Below, piece by piece: positions 6,203 through 8,082 of a DNA stretch of 8,082 nucleotides. The notes under the pieces were generated by a model. It was not told where the DNA came from and made no database searches. It saw only the letters and a program-made list of their open reading frames with translations. The DNA comes from Thermodesulfovibrionales bacterium. GTDB taxonomy: Bacteria; Nitrospirota; Thermodesulfovibrionia; Thermodesulfovibrionales; SM23-35. The translations under genes and the position numbers were made by a program. Each line of letters starts with the position of its first letter. Within the stretch, counting starts at the first letter, position 1. The DNA is taken from NCBI GenBank assembly GCA_022013235.1, contig JAKLQR010000040.1:1-8082 (forward strand), given 5' to 3'.

Positions 6203-7600
6203 ATGGATATGTCCAAATCAATTCAGTCGGCATTCGAACAGTATCAATCAGGAAATTTAGAGCAGGCAGAAAATATCGCCGGGGGAATATTAAAAGCTGA
6301 CCCTGATAACAGTGAAGCGCTGCATCTTCTAGGGTTGATATCCTACCAACACGGAAATCACGTTCTTGCATTGAAGTATATAAGAAAGGCGCTCAAGTCT
6401 GATCCGAAAAACGCCGATGCCTATTATGATATGGGGAATATCCTGCAGGACAAAGGGGAACTTGCCAAAGCGATAACTAATTACAAAAAAACCCTGAAGA
6501 TCAGGCCGGAGTACGCCGAAGCATATAACAATATGGGAATCGCTCTGCACGATAATATGCAGCTCGACAAGGCCATAAAAAGTTATCAGGAAGCGCTGCG
6601 GATCGACCCTGACTATGCTGAAACGCATAACAATATCGGGGTCGCTTTTCAAGAGAAAAGGCTACTAGAAGAAGCGATCACACATTTTCAAAAAGCCCTT
6701 TTACTCAAACCTGAATATGCGAACGCATATCATAATCTTGTTGAGGCTGTTGAAGGGAAGGGACATAAGGAGAGGTATGGTGACCCGGAGGGCATTATAT
6801 ATGCGATTTACAGGTGCTCATACGGTGAAGACTTTATTCAGGAATCCATCAAATCGATCAATGACTATGTTGACAGGATATTTATCTTTTGGGACGATAA
6901 GCCCGCGGGTAATGTGACCAAGTGTAGATATAAGGGAGAAGATGTTAGATTACCGAGGAAATTTGACAATGTCATCACGAAGATTAGAGAACTTGATAAT
7001 CACAAGATAGAGCTTATATACGACCACTGGGAAGCTGTCGACAATCAGCTTACTCATTTTGTGAATGATATTATCCTCTCGAAATACGAGAGACCTTCGG
7101 TGGTATTATTTCTTGAAGTGACCCATGTTTTCCGCAATGAGCAGATTCAGAAAGCTCTTGTAGAATTCAAGGAAAAGGGATATGTGTTTGCCACTACCGG
7201 GCAGGTAGAGGTATGGAAAGGGTTAGGACACAGATTGCCCGAGAGACCCAATAAGGCCGGTACTATACTGTGTAACTTGATGAAACTGGAGAGACTGCCG
7301 GAAACTTTGAAACATGGGGGCGTTCTCGTCATGCCCAAATTGTCTGCGCATGTGCATAATTTTAGCTTTGCGCTCTCTGAAAAGATTATGTACTGGAAGC
7401 ATTTGATGTCTCTTGCAGTCTCGCAAAAATTCGGAGATTATAGTCCGCCTGAGGAATGGTATGAAGAAAAATGGTTAGGATGGGATTTTAAGTCTAATAA
7501 TGAAAACCTTCAGATTACAGAGCAGGACAAAAATCTTCAGGCGATTCCTTATGATGAGGATGAATTGCCGGAAGTAATCAAAGCTAAATACTTCCCTTGA
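6203..7600 (+). CDS. TPR-repeat protein with uncharacterised glycosyltransferase-like C-terminal domain
   Basis: A 465-residue protein. Residues 5-180 hold about six TPR units: a degenerate first one, clear units near 39, 73, 107 and 141, and a partial last one from about 175. The C-terminal part (about 194-430) opens with GIIYAIYRCSYGEDFIQESI and then VDRIFIFWDDKPAG (223-236). This strand-helix-strand pattern with an acidic pair resembles the start of GT-A enzymes. Later landmarks are PSVVLFLEVTH (298-308), SAHVHNFSFALSEKIMYWKH (381-400) and an acidic, Trp-rich stretch at 415-428 (PPEEWYEEKWLGWD). I cannot name the family. There is no signal peptide or membrane helix. ATG 6203 is used; another ATG two codons later is equally possible, and the upstream sequence has only weak GAAG. 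The gene sits 29 bases after the preceding one and is probably in the same transcript. Confidence 0.75.
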   Translation: MDMSKSIQSAFEQYQSGNLEQAENIAGGILKADPDNSEALHLLGLISYQHGNHVLALKYIRKALKSDPKNADAYYDMGNILQDKGELAKAITNYKKTLKIRPEYAEAYNNMGIALHDNMQLDKAIKSYQEALRIDPDYAETHNNIGVAFQEKRLLEEAITHFQKALLLKPEYANAYHNLVEAVEGKGHKERYGDPEGIIYAIYRCSYGEDFIQESIKSINDYVDRIFIFWDDKPAGNVTKCRYKGEDVRLPRKFDNVITKIRELDNHKIELIYDHWEAVDNQLTHFVNDIILSKYERPSVVLFLEVTHVFRNEQIQKALVEFKEKGYVFATTGQVEVWKGLGHRLPERPNKAGTILCNLMKLERLPETLKHGGVLVMPKLSAHVHNFSFALSEKIMYWKHLMSLAVSQKFGDYSPPEEWYEEKWLGWDFKSNNENLQITEQDKNLQAIPYDEDELPEVIKAKYFP

Positions 7601-7793
7601 GAGTCTTTGTAAAAGTCGGTTCCCTCAGTTGCTGAATAAAGTTTGGTTCATTCTCATGAATGGATTGCCATAAAGATGTTAAACTATTATGTAGTGGCAA
7701 CTGACATGAAAGAATGAATTCTGCCTATCTATTTCAAAATCCTCATTCCAAGTATAGGCGTCTCCTATTCCGAAGGATCAAAACGCTGGTATT
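7601..7793. other. Intergenic region with competing inverted repeats
   Basis: There is no convincing gene in these 193 bases. An imperfect 72-base hairpin can form: TTCATTC (7647-7653) with GAATGAA (7712-7718), TCATG (7654-7658) with CATGA (7705-7709), and TTGCCA (7665-7670) with TGGCAA (7695-7700). Alternatively TCAGTTGC (7625-7632) pairs perfectly with GCAACTGA (7697-7704), which excludes the second and third of those stems. AAGGA at 7773-7777 lies too far from the next ATG to act as its ribosome binding site. Confidence 0.4.
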
Positions 7794-7811
7794 GTGAACT
7801 ATTGGATGATT

Positions 7812-7991
7812 ATGAATATCTCGGACAAATACAAAAGTATTTTTATTCACATCCCAAGGGCTGCCGGGACTAGCATTAAACGGATATTGGAACTGAGAGG
7901 AACAGGGCACTTGCCTTGGCAATATTACTCTCTTGTCTATCCTGAAGAATGGAATTCATATCTCAAGTTCGTTGTTGTCCGGAATCCCTAG
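7812..7991 (+). pseudogene. Sulfotransferase-family gene fragment, interrupted after the RNP motif
   Basis: Fifty-nine codons from ATG 7812. GGA at 7804-7806, five bases upstream, supports this start over ATG 7806 or GTG 7794. Residues 10-21 (IFIHIPRAAGTS) match the 5'-phosphosulfate loop that binds PAPS in membrane-associated/carbohydrate sulfotransferases (Sulfotransfer_2-like, usual form HIPKTAGTS). The last residues, FVVVRNP, are the start of the 3'-phosphate-binding motif, which normally continues with an aromatic residue and DR. Here a TAG follows at 7989-7991 and similarity ends. Full-length members are usually over 200 residues, so the catalytic domain is lost. The break coincides with the apparent left end of an insertion sequence; the remainder may lie beyond it, outside the window. 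If intact, it would have sulfated a sugar, in keeping with the neighbours. Confidence 0.7.
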
Positions 7992-8011
7992 TGTGATGTT
8001 ACATAAATAAG

Positions 8012-8040
8012 TTGACATTAGGGAATTTGTTCTATATACT
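8012..8040 (+). promoter_or_regulatory. Near-consensus sigma-70 promoter
   Basis: TTGACA at 8012-8017, a 17-base spacer, then TATACT at 8035-8040 (one mismatch to TATAAT). This is the best promoter in the window. Transcription would start near 8046-8048, reading rightward into the presumed transposase. Confidence 0.65.
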
Positions 8041-8047
8041 ATGATGA

Positions 8048-8082
8048 ATGAATATAGCAGAACGTATCACCCTTACTCCGGA
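8048..8082 (+). CDS. Possible start of a transposase gene (truncated by window end)
   Basis: ATG 8048 opens a frame reading MNIAERITLTP up to the window edge. From memory, this opening resembles the N-terminus of IS66-type TnpC proteins (ERI-LT pattern), but eleven residues cannot prove it. ATG 8041 or 8044 opens a different frame (MNEYSRTYHPYSG), also unbroken to the edge. Both lie at or just before the predicted transcription start and neither has a ribosome binding site. The gene might therefore be translated leaderless or start further right. Confidence 0.2.
   Translation, partial: MNIAERITLTP

Larger units (their letters stand above)
7991..8082 (+). mobile_element. Probable left end of an insertion sequence disrupting the sulfotransferase gene
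   Basis: Coding similarity ends abruptly at RNP, and the following bases begin TGTGATGTTACATAAATAAG (7992-8011), lead into a near-consensus promoter and then short open frames running off the window. This arrangement (terminal sequence, outward-edge promoter, transposase start) is typical of IS ends. The exact left boundary is uncertain (7990-7992), and the right end and target duplication are outside the window. I cannot assign the family from the tip alone. Confidence 0.4.

Noticed and set aside
7988..7991. CTAG as a 4-base target duplication of the putative IS
   Set aside because: If CTAG were wholly host sequence, the original gene would already read TAG after RNP. The junction therefore more likely falls at or before 7990/7991; the right end is needed to decide.

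Overview
The window is a bacterial accessory locus for sugar and glycan (or protein) modification. Spacing is bacterial, with intergenic gaps of 29 to 263 bases and visible Shine-Dalgarno-like sites at some starts. Base composition is moderate (roughly mid-40s % GC by eye). TPR proteins fused to FkbM methyltransferases and to SPINDLY/GT41-type transferases are common in Nitrospirota, deltaproteobacterial lineages, Planctomycetes and cyanobacteria. I therefore infer an environmental Gram-negative bacterium of that general kind, but nothing here fixes the taxon. No rRNA, tRNA, CRISPR array or plasmid function is visible.

Layout from left to right: (1) 1-1136, plus: five 34-residue TPR repeats followed by an FkbM-type methyltransferase, cut by the left window edge. 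(2) 1200-3149, minus: basic N-terminus, six TPRs and a complete GT41 (SPINDLY/OGT-like) domain; it converges on gene 1. (3) 3150-3412: a divergent intergenic region with nested inverted repeats and a TATAAT hexamer. (4) 3413-5101, plus: four TPRs and a second GT41 domain, an obvious paralogue of gene 2 in opposite orientation. (5) 5292-6173, plus: a stand-alone protein of 293 residues that looks like a divergent GT-A-fold glycosyltransferase. (6) 6203-7600, plus, only 29 bases after gene 5: about six TPRs and a C-terminal domain of unrecognised, glycosyltransferase-like type. (7) 7601-7811: an intergenic region with competing inverted repeats. (8) 7812-7991: the first 59 codons of a sulfotransferase that stop inside the conserved RNP motif. 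The break is followed at once by what looks like the left end of an insertion sequence, with a near-consensus promoter (TTGACA, 17 bases, TATACT) and the first codons of a possible transposase.

The recurring theme is one N-terminal scaffold (a TPR superhelix) joined to different catalytic modules: O-methyl transfer, GlcNAc-type transfer and an unknown transfer. A stand-alone glycosyltransferase-like protein and a broken sulfotransferase lie beside them. In GT41 enzymes the TPR superhelix binds the protein substrate, so a reasonable inference is that these enzymes decorate shared acceptors, such as surface proteins, flagellins or surface polysaccharide, with a methylated and once possibly sulfated glycan. 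That joint role is inference; the module order and the catalytic motifs are read directly from the sequence.
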